Source of the DNA: Oligoflexia bacterium
Lineage (GTDB): Bacteria > Bdellovibrionota > UBA1018
DNA: 64,000 nucleotides
Assembly (NCBI GenBank): GCA_903895855.1
Contig: CAITVN010000191.1
Coordinates: 1-64,000 of the forward strand
Direction of reading: 5' to 3'
The first letter of the stretch is position 1; each line of letters starts with the position of its first letter. The notes below the pieces were generated by a model. It did no database searches and was not told the origin of the DNA. It saw only the letters and a list, made by a program, of their open reading frames with translations. The translations under genes were made by a program, and so were the position numbers. Positions 25,699 through 36,319 of this stretch are shown here, piece by piece.

Positions 25699-28404
25699 CT
25701 ATTCGATATCTTCTTTAAGAAAATCCCCAGTTGATGGGGGCTTGGGCTTCTGACTCTGGTCAGGCCTACCTGACTGACCCGCGTTATGTGTCGAAAGGGG
25801 CTCTGTACCCTCGATGAAGGCTTCCTTGACAGCTCCCGGTGTTGTTGAGAGCACTTGCCTGCCCATTGCGTCAATTGGAACAAATACAATCCCAGGGGGA
25901 ACTGCAAAATCGGCCTCTGGATATTTCTTCTCAGCAACCCCCATAAAGCTTAACCAAATGGGTAAGGCCGCTCTCGCCCCAGTCTCATTATGACCCAGAG
26001 ATTTCTGCCCGTCATTGCCGACCCAAACTCCGGTCACGACGTTCGGCGTGAAACCGACGAACCAGGCGTCAATAAATTCACTCGTTGTACCGGTTTTTCC
26101 GGCGGCCGGACGTCCTAATGACTTTGCACCAGTTCCTGTGCCGAAACTCACCACTTCATTCATTAAGTGTGACATCAAATACGCAACCCGCGGATCAACA
26201 ACTTGCTCTGGATCAGACTCTTTCGGAAATGCGGTCAAAGCTTTAACTAAGGCCTTCTTTGAATCGTTGGCAGGCGAAGGGGTTTCCTTCTGGGGAGTTG
26301 TGCTGACGCCTGGCAATGGCCTTGTGCCGTCGACTGCGGCAGCTTCAGAAATTTGGGTTTCAACCAGTCGCTGTAGTTGATCTAGCGAAGGGGGAAGTAG
26401 TGGGCGGCTCTCCTCTAGAATTTTTCCAGAGCGGTCTTCTACTTTAGTCACAAAAACCGGCCTAATTCGCTTTCCTAAACGAGGAAAAATCGCATACGCT
26501 TTTGCCAATTCAAGAAGACTGATTCCACCACTGCCCAGTGCTACAGCCAAATCTTCTGGTAGTTTTGCGTCTATTCCGAGGCGGCGTGCATAGTTCACTA
26601 TATTTACTGCCTTCAAATCTTGCGCAATCTTGATGGTTGGCACGTTGCGCGACTTGATCAGGGCTTGCCGAAAGGTAGTGTCGCCGTAAAATTTTTCTTC
26701 GAAATTATTGGGCTTCCACTTTCCGTTGTCTGCATCTTCGTAAACAATCGGCGAATCAACAATGATCGTTGCCGGGGTATATCCATTTTCAAGGGCGGCC
26801 GAAAAAACAATCGGCTTAAAGGCCGAACCCGGCTGCCGCTGGGCCTGCAGGGCCCGGTTAAATTCTGATGCCTCAAAACTATTTCCACCCTCCATGGCTA
26901 AGACATTACCTGACTGCACATCAAGGCAAATCAGGGCGGCTTGTGCATCGAGCCCCTGTTCAAGCTCAAACACTAGGTCACTACTCACGGCTGATTTTTT
27001 ATGAGCACTTACCCAAACCACATCACCCCGAGATAACGCCTGACTGGGCAAAGTGATTTCTTTTGTAGCGTTGATGTGTATCCACCGAATTCCCGCCCAC
27101 GGAATTTCAGCCCGATTACCCAGAACCGAAACGACAATCGATTTTTTCTTGTCATCAACGGCCGAAACAACAGCCTCAACAAAATCGCCATCTTTGAGTG
27201 GTGGTGTTTCTTTGAGTTTCTCTTCATTCAGTTGCACCTCTATACGGCCATCGGGAGTCAAAATCACAAACCCCAATCGTCCTTTGATGAACTCACTCTT
27301 TTGCTCTTGTACGTACTTCTCGATCTCGAGCTCTGTCTTTAACTTCTTGATGGCGCCTCGAAAAACCTGACGCCTTTCGAATTGGTGCAACCCCGCTACG
27401 ACCGAGGATTCAGAGGCCTGCATCAACTCTAAATTTGTGGGTACGTAAACGTTCAGACCTTCGTCGAGAATGCGTTCTTCGCCATATTTTTCAGTGATGT
27501 AACGGCGAACATGCTCAACGTAATAGGCGCCCGTTTTTTTCTCATTTTCTTTTTCAAGAAATATTTTTACCGGCTGTGCCAGGGCATCTGCCATTGCTTC
27601 TCGAGTGATGAAGCCGTTCTCCATCATTCGCCGCAAGACGTAGGTTTGACGTTCCTTTGCTCTTTTTGGGTTAATGTGTGGACCATACTTACTCGGCGCC
27701 TGCGGCAATCCAGCCAAGATCGCCGCCTCTGCTGCCGTCAACTCTGAAACATCCTTACTGAAATAGGCCTTCGCAGCCGCCTGAACCCCGTAAGCACCAT
27801 GACCCAAATAGATTTGATTGAGGTAGAGATAAAGAATTTGCTCTTTGCCTAAATTTCTTTCCATACGGCTAGCCAGCAACACTTCTTTTATTTTTCTGGT
27901 TAAGCTCTTTTCAGAAGTTAACATCAAAGACTTGGCTACTTGCTGCGTGATCGTGCTTCCGCCTTGCACATAATGTCCGGCACGAAAGTTCGCGATAAAG
28001 GCGCGCAACATCGAAAGTGGGTTCACGCCTTGATGCTGAAAGAAGGTATCATCTTCGGCTGCGACGAATGCTTGAACAACCACTTTTGGAATTTTTTCAA
28101 ACGGCACAAGATAGCGCCGCTCACGAAGAAACTCTGCAATCACTTCGTTTGGATTACTCGCGCTCAAAACCCTTGTCACTCCCAAGGGTTTGTAGTCAGC
28201 AATTGAAATCATCGCAGGAAGGGTTCGAGAGAAATAGGTCAACAAAGCAACGGCTGATATTCCAGCGAGCACGATTCCAACCGCAAAAGAAATCAGAACC
28301 GCTTTCATAAACCAATGCTTCGATTTTTTACTAACGCCTGAAGTCGCCTCAGTGGCCACTTGATCAGCACCGCTAAATTCACTGTTTGAATTTTCGTCTT
28401 TCAC
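25699..28404 (-). CDS. mrcA: Class A penicillin-binding protein (PBP1A)
   Basis: This 901-residue bifunctional peptidoglycan synthase has a membrane anchor (~34-58), then the GT51 glycosyltransferase domain with EDDTFFQHQGV (catalytic Glu117) and GGSTITQQVAKSL. A middle OB-like insert follows, then the transpeptidase domain with the SxxK motif in RQPGSAFKP (~residue 525), KSRN (SxN-type) and KTGTT (~771). It polymerises lipid II and crosslinks stems in the periplasm. A polar C-terminal tail of ~45 residues is extra. Its start overlaps the upstream lipoprotein gene by ATGA. Confidence 0.94.
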   Translation of the reverse strand: MKDENSNSEFSGADQVATEATSGVSKKSKHWFMKAVLISFAVGIVLAGISAVALLTYFSRTLPAMISIADYKPLGVTRVLSASNPNEVIAEFLRERRYLVPFEKIPKVVVQAFVAAEDDTFFQHQGVNPLSMLRAFIANFRAGHYVQGGSTITQQVAKSLMLTSEKSLTRKIKEVLLASRMERNLGKEQILYLYLNQIYLGHGAYGVQAAAKAYFSKDVSELTAAEAAILAGLPQAPSKYGPHINPKRAKERQTYVLRRMMENGFITREAMADALAQPVKIFLEKENEKKTGAYYVEHVRRYITEKYGEERILDEGLNVYVPTNLELMQASESSVVAGLHQFERRQVFRGAIKKLKTELEIEKYVQEQKSEFIKGRLGFVILTPDGRIEVQLNEEKLKETPPLKDGDFVEAVVSAVDDKKKSIVVSVLGNRAEIPWAGIRWIHINATKEITLPSQALSRGDVVWVSAHKKSAVSSDLVFELEQGLDAQAALICLDVQSGNVLAMEGGNSFEASEFNRALQAQRQPGSAFKPIVFSAALENGYTPATIIVDSPIVYEDADNGKWKPNNFEEKFYGDTTFRQALIKSRNVPTIKIAQDLKAVNIVNYARRLGIDAKLPEDLAVALGSGGISLLELAKAYAIFPRLGKRIRPVFVTKVEDRSGKILEESRPLLPPSLDQLQRLVETQISEAAAVDGTRPLPGVSTTPQKETPSPANDSKKALVKALTAFPKESDPEQVVDPRVAYLMSHLMNEVVSFGTGTGAKSLGRPAAGKTGTTSEFIDAWFVGFTPNVVTGVWVGNDGQKSLGHNETGARAALPIWLSFMGVAEKKYPEADFAVPPGIVFVPIDAMGRQVLSTTPGAVKEAFIEGTEPLSTHNAGQSGRPDQSQKPKPPSTGDFLKEDIE

Positions 28405-29489
28405 TGAGCACCTCTGCTTGAATTAACCGCCTTACTATTTCTTATTTCTGCCAATTTCGGCTCTGCCTCTTCGACCGACGTCTTACCCGCCACAATCCAT
28501 TCGGGCCTAGTCTTAAATTCAAAGGGCTCACCTTTGCGTTCCTTTGGGTTCAACAAAAGAATTTTATCCCCCGCTTGAAGTTGAAACCAACGGTTTGCGC
28601 CTTCGGTTAACTTGTCGTAATCTTCATCGCCGGCACCCTTTACCATAGGATACAGGCAATTACTAAGAATCCACCACACTGACTCGCCCTCTAAGGCCGG
28701 CGGAATGCGGTCGACCCAATAGGCACTCGCCATTTGATCTTTTGGCTCAAGACGACCCGGAATCCTTAGAGCTTTCGAAAGGGCGTCACTTACAAGCCCC
28801 TCTGAGATCCACTCAAGTTTCTTTGTTTGGGTCGACTCTGCGCCAACAATGAGCGGTGGGTTCAAATCGTTTAATCGCCTATCGCCAAAAGTTTTTTTCA
28901 ACCACTGATCGAGAGCCTCGCCATGCCCGGGCTTTTTCATGAGTAAATTCCAGGCACCATGATTTTCACTAAACCACTCCTCTTTTAAGCGAAAAATCTG
29001 CCATTGAAAATCATCGTCATTAGCTCTTGCCGCAAACAATGCGGCCACAAGTGCCCCAAACTCTAAGCCGTATATTGCGCCCGGCTTCACCTGAAGCTCT
29101 GACAATTTTAGCAAAACGCCCGCATGAAAAAAACCAAACCCAGCTCCCGGCGACAACATCACCCGAATCTTTGGCAGAGAAGTCTGAGTCTTAACGTTTT
29201 CTGTCGCTACTTCGGGTATCGCACCAGATGTGGTTAACTGGCCTACTATTGCTGTTGAACTTTTTGCATCTTGGGTAACTAAGTTGATATCGGGTTTATC
29301 GATCACCATTCCTGACACCTTGGGCTCAAGGTGACTAGACCCACTCGAATTTGCATCAGATGTGTTTGTTTTTTTTGACGTCGCACACCCCTGTAAAACG
29401 GCGACAAGAAAGGCAATCGCAAGAAAAAACGTGGGGTTGTAAAACTTCAGGTTTCTCAGGTTTCTTCTCAGTTTTTTGTGATGCCGCAT
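28401..29489 (-). CDS. Patatin-like lipoprotein lacking the catalytic serine
   Basis: The 362-residue protein has a lipobox LQGC (Cys35) and a linker, then a segment that follows the patatin pattern: RVMLSPGAGFGFFHAGVLLKLSELQVKPGAIYGLEFGALVAALFAA. In active patatins this reads G-G-G-x-(R/K)-G ... G-x-S-x-G. Here the oxyanion loop is altered and the nucleophile position is Glu (GLEFG). I also see no Asp-Gly dyad motif. It is probably a non-catalytic relative held at the outer or inner membrane. It is translationally coupled to PBP1A (ATGA overlap), which hints at a cell-wall role. The fold call is by eye. Confidence 0.6.
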   Translation of the reverse strand: MRHHKKLRRNLRNLKFYNPTFFLAIAFLVAVLQGCATSKKTNTSDANSSGSSHLEPKVSGMVIDKPDINLVTQDAKSSTAIVGQLTTSGAIPEVATENVKTQTSLPKIRVMLSPGAGFGFFHAGVLLKLSELQVKPGAIYGLEFGALVAALFAARANDDDFQWQIFRLKEEWFSENHGAWNLLMKKPGHGEALDQWLKKTFGDRRLNDLNPPLIVGAESTQTKKLEWISEGLVSDALSKALRIPGRLEPKDQMASAYWVDRIPPALEGESVWWILSNCLYPMVKGAGDEDYDKLTEGANRWFQLQAGDKILLLNPKERKGEPFEFKTRPEWIVAGKTSVEEAEPKLAEIRNSKAVNSSRGAQ

Positions 29490-29506
29490 AAAGTCTCAAT
29501 ACTCTT

Positions 29507-30247
29507 TCATTGAAGTCGAAAGTGGGCAAGGTATTCTTGGTTACCATCGGTACCGGTAATTGATGCCTTCGCAGTACCTAAAACCTTGAGCCCAAGTTCT
29601 CGCGCAGTACTGCACACAAACTCGACAGCTTTATTTCTGACCTCTTCATCTTTGACAATGCCCCCACGCGCAATCTGTTCTCTGCCCACCTCGAACTGCG
29701 GCTTAATCAAAATAATCCAATCAGTTGTTGGGCCTGCAAAAGCGATCAGCGCAGGCAATATTTTTGTAACCGAAATAAACGAGACGTCCATCACAATGAG
29801 ATCGAATGATCTTCCTAAATCTTCTCGCCTCAGATTTCGTGCGTTAACTCCCTCAAAAACCGTGACTCGGGTATCTGACCGAATTTTCCAGTCTAATTGA
29901 TTGTGACCTACATCAAGAGCAAAAACCCCAGTTGCCCCCATTTCGAGTAGCACCTGTGTGAAGCCGCCCGTTGATGCCCCAATATCAAGCCCAATACGAC
30001 CAGCACAGTTAACTCCGAAAGCCTCAAGGCCCCCTTTTAGTTTCAGTGCTGACCGTGAAACATAATGACTGGGTTCAGAACGCAGCCGAATCTCAGCCGT
30101 CTCGACTATTTTTGTGCCTGCTTTTGTCTCTGGTTGATCATCGACCAGAACTTCGCCGGCCAAAATAATTCTCTGAGCTTTTTCTCTCGTGGCAACTAGT
30201 CCGCGTTCAACCAAAAGAAGATCTAGTCTTTGTTTGTGGGGTTTCAA
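29507..30247 (-). CDS. tlyA: TlyA-family rRNA 2'-O-methyltransferase (S4 + FtsJ-like domains)
   Basis: The 246-residue protein joins an N-terminal S4 RNA-binding domain (RLDLLLVERGLVATREKAQRIILAGEVLVDDQ) to an FtsJ-type SAM methyltransferase (YVSRSALKLKGGLEAF, LDIGASTGGFTQVLLEMGA, VMDVSFISVTKILPAL, IKPQFEVGRE). TlyA proteins methylate cytidines of 16S/23S rRNA at the ribose 2'-O; some are annotated as hemolysin A. The xseB gene lies 18 nt upstream, a common pairing. Confidence 0.92.
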   Translation of the reverse strand: MKPHKQRLDLLLVERGLVATREKAQRIILAGEVLVDDQPETKAGTKIVETAEIRLRSEPSHYVSRSALKLKGGLEAFGVNCAGRIGLDIGASTGGFTQVLLEMGATGVFALDVGHNQLDWKIRSDTRVTVFEGVNARNLRREDLGRSFDLIVMDVSFISVTKILPALIAFAGPTTDWIILIKPQFEVGREQIARGGIVKDEEVRNKAVEFVCSTARELGLKVLGTAKASITGTDGNQEYLAHFRLQ

Positions 30248-30265
30248 CTGACAACCTGAACTGGC

Positions 30266-30511
30266 TTAAGATTTAAAAGATTGGGTTTCAACTCGCCCCG
30301 CCTGCATTCCAGATTGAGACAGTAATTCAATTTTCTGTTCAGCGTCTGACAAAAGTTTCTGACAATCACGGGTCATTCGAACCCCCTGTTCAAATGCCTT
30401 AAGAGAATCTTCAAGGCTCAGAGCTCCGCCCTCTAGCTGGCGCACGACATTCTGCAGTTGCTCAAGAGACTGCTCAAAACTAACCACTTTTTCAGCCGTA
30501 TTTTCGGCCAT
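30266..30511 (-). CDS. xseB: Exodeoxyribonuclease VII small subunit
   Basis: This 81-residue protein matches Xse[54 protein letters not shown]. It pairs with XseA to degrade single-stranded DNA; xseA is not in the window. It heads a short unit with tlyA and is divergent from the MltD-like gene. Confidence 0.94.
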   Translation of the reverse strand: MAENTAEKVVSFEQSLEQLQNVVRQLEGGALSLEDSLKAFEQGVRMTRDCQKLLSDAEQKIELLSQSGMQAGRVETQSFKS

Positions 30512-30699
30512 AAATTTCTCTCCCGCTATTTTTGTTAAGTCAGGTGTAGGTCAATTCTGACACATCGTCAAACTTTTTGGCAGTCAAACACTACCTACAC
30601 AGTTCACCTACCTATGGCATAGACCTGACCACCTAACCTATTGATATTTATTGCGTATATTGCAGTTCGAATGGTCAGGTTCTTGCTCTATTACACAGT
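30512..30699. promoter_or_regulatory. Divergent promoter region xseB / mltD with repeated TCAGGT motifs
   Basis: The 188-bp gap between divergent genes holds three copies of a GTCAGGT-type motif: GTCAGGT at 30539-30545, its inverse ACCTGACC at 30623-30630, and GGTCAGGT at 30673-30680. Several ACCTAC/ACCTAA variants lie between. The last two copies form an inverted repeat with a 42-nt spacer. This could be an operator, but no known regulator is recognised. A TTGATA at 30641 and TATATT at 30656 are not spaced like a standard promoter. Confidence 0.3.
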
Positions 30700-32049
30700 A
30701 TGAGCTGTTTAAATAGATACCAACGACTCGCCTGTTTAACTCTGGCTTCACTGTGTTTCAGCCTGGCAACTAAGCCAACCTTGGGAGCCCTTGAAGTCCC
30801 TGTCATTTCTCAGACAACCTCTGTAAAACCCGAGTCTAGTTTGCCTGGCCCCTCAAAAGAGAAGATCGCCGAACAGGTATCAGGTCAAAAAGTTTCGAAT
30901 GCTGATATTCAAGACGTTCTCAGTGACGTTGATTCAAGAATTCCAAGCGAATTTGCAATTCCGAAAGAGCTTCGTGCCAATGTCAATCTTTGGCTTAAAG
31001 TCTATGCCCAATTAACGAGCCAGCAAGTGGTCATTTTTGACGAAAATCACCCCGAAATGATTTACGACAGTTTAGACTTTTCAGAACTTTCACGAACAGC
31101 AAGAAATCGCGCGGCATACGAAATCACGATGAAGTTGCGAATTAAGAAGGCCGTAGCCGGCATCAGGGGGGCCCTGGCCGATCTGTCAAAAAACGCTGCT
31201 CCAAAAAATCCAAATTCTATGCAAAAAACGATTCTCACGAACATGAAGCGAATGAGACATGTTCACAAATTTAGAGACCTAATTAAGACTGTTCGAGTGC
31301 AAACGGGCCAGCGCGACTTTGTCGTTTCAGGTTTGGCTGCAGCCGAAGTTTTTTTTCCGCATATGGATCGAATCTTTAAAGATTTGGGTGTTCCGCCCGA
31401 GCTCACCCGATTGGCTTTGGTAGAAAGTAGCTTTAACGTTCGTGCAATTTCGAAAGTTGGAGCAGTTGGTGTGTGGCAGTTTATGAAACCATCGGCCAAA
31501 GAGTATATGACGGTTGATGCTTCGGCCGGACTCGACGAGAGACTATCACCTCTGAAATCAACCGTTGCTGCGGCAAAGCTTTTGAAGCGTAATCATAAAG
31601 CCCTGGGCTCTTGGATGTTAGCCATCACGAGTTACAACCATGGCCTGAGAACTTTTTTTGCTAACCGACAACTCATCAAGACCCAAGCGGGTCGACTTCA
31701 ACTTTTCGATCCTTGTAGCCACGTTAAGCGTAAGCTCGGGTTTGCCAGCCGAAACTATTACCCAAGCTTCTTAGCTTTTCTCTACGCCGAGTCGTATCGC
31801 GACCTCGTTTATGGTGACAGCCCAATTCCAGAGGTTCGCTCGGTAGCTTTTTATGAAGTGCCAAACAAGAAGGCCGCATTTCAAGTCGCTCTAGAAAAAG
31901 GTGTCTCGCTTCGTGACCTTGAGTTCTACAACCCCGACATCAAAGATTTGAAGGGTGCGCTGCCAAAAGGTTATTGGATTTCACTTCCTGGCGACAAGAC
32001 CGACGTTGCCGGATTTCTAAAAAGAAAGCCACGTGCGAACCGCGGCTAG
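30700..32049 (+). CDS. MltD-like membrane-bound lytic transglycosylase
   Basis: The 449-residue exported protein has a signal peptide (LACLTLASLCFSLATKPTLG) and a family-23 SLT domain around residues 230-350: ELTRLALVESSFNVRAISKVGAVGVWQFM (catalytic Glu in LVESSF, ~242), then AAAKLLKRNHKALGSWMLAITSYNHG. A C-terminal LysM-like peptidoglycan-binding segment follows (~390-435, FQVALEKGVSLRDLEFYNPD...LPKGYWISLP). Lytic transglycosylases cut glycan strands to form 1,6-anhydro ends. A long N-terminal helical region (~40-225) has no assigned function. Confidence 0.87.
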   Translation: MSCLNRYQRLACLTLASLCFSLATKPTLGALEVPVISQTTSVKPESSLPGPSKEKIAEQVSGQKVSNADIQDVLSDVDSRIPSEFAIPKELRANVNLWLKVYAQLTSQQVVIFDENHPEMIYDSLDFSELSRTARNRAAYEITMKLRIKKAVAGIRGALADLSKNAAPKNPNSMQKTILTNMKRMRHVHKFRDLIKTVRVQTGQRDFVVSGLAAAEVFFPHMDRIFKDLGVPPELTRLALVESSFNVRAISKVGAVGVWQFMKPSAKEYMTVDASAGLDERLSPLKSTVAAAKLLKRNHKALGSWMLAITSYNHGLRTFFANRQLIKTQAGRLQLFDPCSHVKRKLGFASRNYYPSFLAFLYAESYRDLVYGDSPIPEVRSVAFYEVPNKKAAFQVALEKGVSLRDLEFYNPDIKDLKGALPKGYWISLPGDKTDVAGFLKRKPRANRG

Positions 32050-32071
32050 CGCAGGTAGGATTTCCCCAAAC

Positions 32072-34240
32072 TCACATGCCCAAAACGTTCACAACGAATG
32101 GCTGCGAAATGATGAGTTCAGACCAAATATTTTCTTGCTCATTGCTTTCAACTTCGATCACGGCCGGACCTTCTGGGATCTGCACAATAACTGCGGCTCT
32201 ATTGCTTTCAGTAAATTCGACTTTCGGAATGAGTCGACCCATCTGATCGAGTATATAGGCCTCTGGAACAAACTCTTGATTTGCCTCACCAGAGAATAGC
32301 TTAACCGCTGCCGACAAGCCCTGGTCAATGTCGTTGATTGGTAATTTTGCCACACTGAGAAGCGCCATTCCAGCCCCGGGGCTATTGCCCCCTGGAAGTT
32401 GTCCAATCCAAGCCTCTAGCCGATCTTTTGAAAATGCGAGCAATTGCCCTGCTTCTTGATTTGATTCTCTCAGCCTGTACCTGAAGCGAATTCCTTGATC
32501 TCTTGCTCGAACATCAACGTACTGTGGCAAATCACCATTAAGAGAAAGGTATCTGATATCGACCTTACCTGTTTGGCTTGAAATTCCGTACCGAGCTGGC
32601 GACTGACCAATAATTTCAACTGAGGCGCCAACCAGGCCTTTCTGGGTTTGTGATTCTCCATTACTCACCCGTTGAGTGTAGGTTTTTTCATTGGGCACTG
32701 AAAATTGAATGTAGGTTTCTCTGCCGGCCAACACAATGAGCCCGCCACCCACATGAACGCCTTGATCATTTACTAAATAGATAATGTGCGCACCCGGCGC
32801 TACGTTTGGAATAAAGAAGACTCTTTCGTCTTTCTTTTCATCTTCGGTGCGACGCTCAAGAAGATTGCGGCTCAAGTCTGACGCTAGGTATAGTGGCCTG
32901 TCTGATCGACCCGAGAAACTAACTCTCCAGCCAGCCGGTACACGCCCGAGAATATGGCCGAGCCCTGCGATCGGTTTAGTTGACGCCATCCGAGAAAGCA
33001 ACTGAAGGTCGTTTTCTGAAAGTCCTTCTATCTGCGCAGAGGTTCGGCAAGCACGAGTTCGATGTTCGAACTGAACAATAGGTAGTAAACCATCTGGGTG
33101 ATACTCGACCCATTGTGAGTACTCGGGTGAGTACTCACTTGAGTATCCATCTCTTGCGATTGTCTTCTTACTGAGAATCTTTGCCGGCGTCTGCGAACCT
33201 AACACCTTTACACTCTCGCAACTCAAACCGTTATTGTTTTGAGTAGTCACCGGTCCCACGGGTCCGACGAGGCTATATTTTTTGCCAGCGCTGATGGCAT
33301 CGTTGGTGTTCACAACCGGGTCATCGGTTGGCTTTTCGGCACGACTCGGGGCCGCGACTGTAGCTGCAATTCTATCAGTTCGAATTACTGCGGCTATCGA
33401 AGCCGGGGCAGGTGTATGACTACTCAACTCATCTGCCGGTTCAGCCTGCGCCAATGTGGCTTCGGGCTTTTCAGGCGTGATTGAATGGTCGTTAAGGGCC
33501 GAAGACCTGTTCACGCTTACAGATAAAGCCTGGGCAGTGGCTCGAGCCACGTCTACATTTTCTATTTTCTTTTGAGTATCCAACTTACTGACTGAAATAA
33601 TGGGCGTAACAGTTGAACTCGATGAAGCGCTAACCTTCGAAGAATAGACACGAGCCTTCGGGATCGACCTTACCACACCCGCCAGCGCGACCCGAGCTGG
33701 GGCGGGTTTGGCGTCCAGCTCAGCGAAATGTTGAGTGTTCAAGCCCTCATCAAACTGAATACTCATGTAGAAATTTTTCTGCAGGGTTCGATAGGCGAGT
33801 TCAAGTGTCTTTTCTTCAGTCATGCCTTCTTTACCCGAAACAGTAGGCACTACAGTAGAAGGCGCGACCACAACAACTTTAGCCACTCTGGCGAGCAAAT
33901 CTTTCGTCGACTTACGGTTGAGAACACCACTTCGCGCGTGCGGGCGCATGACAAAACCCGACATCTGGCGAGTCGAATCGATTCGCTCGAGCTTTGCAAT
34001 CGTGATGCTTTTCGGAATATTGGTTTCTGTTGGGAACTCTGCTGCAACCGCAGGCGCGACATTCAAACGCTGTTCAGCCAATTTTTCAGTCATCGATAAA
34101 GAATCATTTGCCCAAATGCGATTAGAAGCAATTCTCGCTGACTGAATAGTAGAAGTTAACGAAGCCAACGTGAGCGACGCAGTTAAGGCACTAGCAAATA
34201 CAAAAAGATGATCCTGGCTCTGTTTTCGATCCTTGAACAC
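32072..34240 (-). CDS. Large exported protein of unknown function
   Basis: I do not recognise a family. I choose GTG 34240 because GAGGAA lies 4 nt upstream (34245-34250); the frame also opens with TTG at 34252. The ~722-residue product has a signal-like hydrophobic segment (HLFVFASALTASLTLASL) and a low-complexity Ala/Ser/Thr/Pro region to about residue 330. The C-terminal half (~370-720) looks beta-rich with carboxypeptidase-regulatory-like pieces (AGWRVSFSGRSDRPLYLASD, GAHIIYLVNDQGVHVGGGLIVLAG, VGASVEIIGQSPARYGISSQTGKVDIRYL). It is probably periplasmic or on the surface. It ends 23 nt from the convergent transglycosylase gene. Confidence 0.65.
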   Translation of the reverse strand: MFKDRKQSQDHLFVFASALTASLTLASLTSTIQSARIASNRIWANDSLSMTEKLAEQRLNVAPAVAAEFPTETNIPKSITIAKLERIDSTRQMSGFVMRPHARSGVLNRKSTKDLLARVAKVVVVAPSTVVPTVSGKEGMTEEKTLELAYRTLQKNFYMSIQFDEGLNTQHFAELDAKPAPARVALAGVVRSIPKARVYSSKVSASSSSTVTPIISVSKLDTQKKIENVDVARATAQALSVSVNRSSALNDHSITPEKPEATLAQAEPADELSSHTPAPASIAAVIRTDRIAATVAAPSRAEKPTDDPVVNTNDAISAGKKYSLVGPVGPVTTQNNNGLSCESVKVLGSQTPAKILSKKTIARDGYSSEYSPEYSQWVEYHPDGLLPIVQFEHRTRACRTSAQIEGLSENDLQLLSRMASTKPIAGLGHILGRVPAGWRVSFSGRSDRPLYLASDLSRNLLERRTEDEKKDERVFFIPNVAPGAHIIYLVNDQGVHVGGGLIVLAGRETYIQFSVPNEKTYTQRVSNGESQTQKGLVGASVEIIGQSPARYGISSQTGKVDIRYLSLNGDLPQYVDVRARDQGIRFRYRLRESNQEAGQLLAFSKDRLEAWIGQLPGGNSPGAGMALLSVAKLPINDIDQGLSAAVKLFSGEANQEFVPEAYILDQMGRLIPKVEFTESNRAAVIVQIPEGPAVIEVESNEQENIWSELIISQPFVVNVLGM

Positions 34241-34393
34241 AGATTTCCTCAATTTATGAGTAGCAACTGCTACTATTTAGATAAATTCTATCGTGAGATG
34301 AATTCAAACTCAAGAACGCACATTGAGTCGGTCAAGGCGGTCGTTCAAATTGGAGGCAATTGCCGAGCAAACAATGCCTAGAATACGAAAAAA

Positions 34394-34834
34394 CTATTCT
34401 CTATCTGTGTGATCGCCAACGTGCGCGGCAACTTGCTGACGAATCAAAGCTCGTTCAAGCTTCAATTGGTATTTCTTAAATGCGTGCTCATCAAGCTCAG
34501 ACTCAACAAGAATCTGTTGCGCCTTGGCGAATGCCGCAGTCGCTCGACCGCGATCGATCTCTTTACCTAACTCAATGGTCTCAGCCAATACGGTGACATC
34601 ATCATCGTTCACTTCAAAGAAGCCGGTCGAAATCGCTGCAGCCTCAAACTTTTTTGAGCCCTCAGCACCATCATACCGAAGAATTCCAGTAGTCAGTTGC
34701 CCCATGATCGCCGCATGACCAGGAAGAATCTGAATCTGTCCCTCAGTCGTTGGCAAAGTAACTGAGTCAACCAAAAGGCCAGACACCAATTTTCTCTCAG
34801 GAGACAGAATATTCAATTTTAGCTTTGTGCTCAT
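34394..34834 (-). CDS. atpC: ATP synthase epsilon subunit
   Basis: This 146-residue subunit has the N-terminal beta-sandwich (LKLNILSPERKLVSGLLVDSVTLPTTEGQIQILPGHAAIMGQL) and a C-terminal helical hairpin (RGRATAAFAKAQQIL...QLKLERALIRQQVA). Epsilon couples F1 rotation to the c-ring and can inhibit hydrolysis. Last gene of the ATP synthase operon; 141 bp without a recognisable gene follow before the unknown exported gene. Confidence 0.96.
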   Translation of the reverse strand: MSTKLKLNILSPERKLVSGLLVDSVTLPTTEGQIQILPGHAAIMGQLTTGILRYDGAEGSKKFEAAAISTGFFEVNDDDVTVLAETIELGKEIDRGRATAAFAKAQQILVESELDEHAFKKYQLKLERALIRQQVAAHVGDHTDRE

Positions 34835-34867
34835 TGACGAGAATCTCCTTGCACTCGGTCACCGTGA

Positions 34868-36307
<1,440 letters not shown>

Positions 36308-36319
36308 TCATCTTAAATC

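Noticed and set aside
33105-33150. GAGTACTC-type repeats in the large exported gene
   Set aside because: They encode a short SSEYSPEYS stretch and are explained by the repeated Ser-Glu-Tyr codons rather than by an operator.
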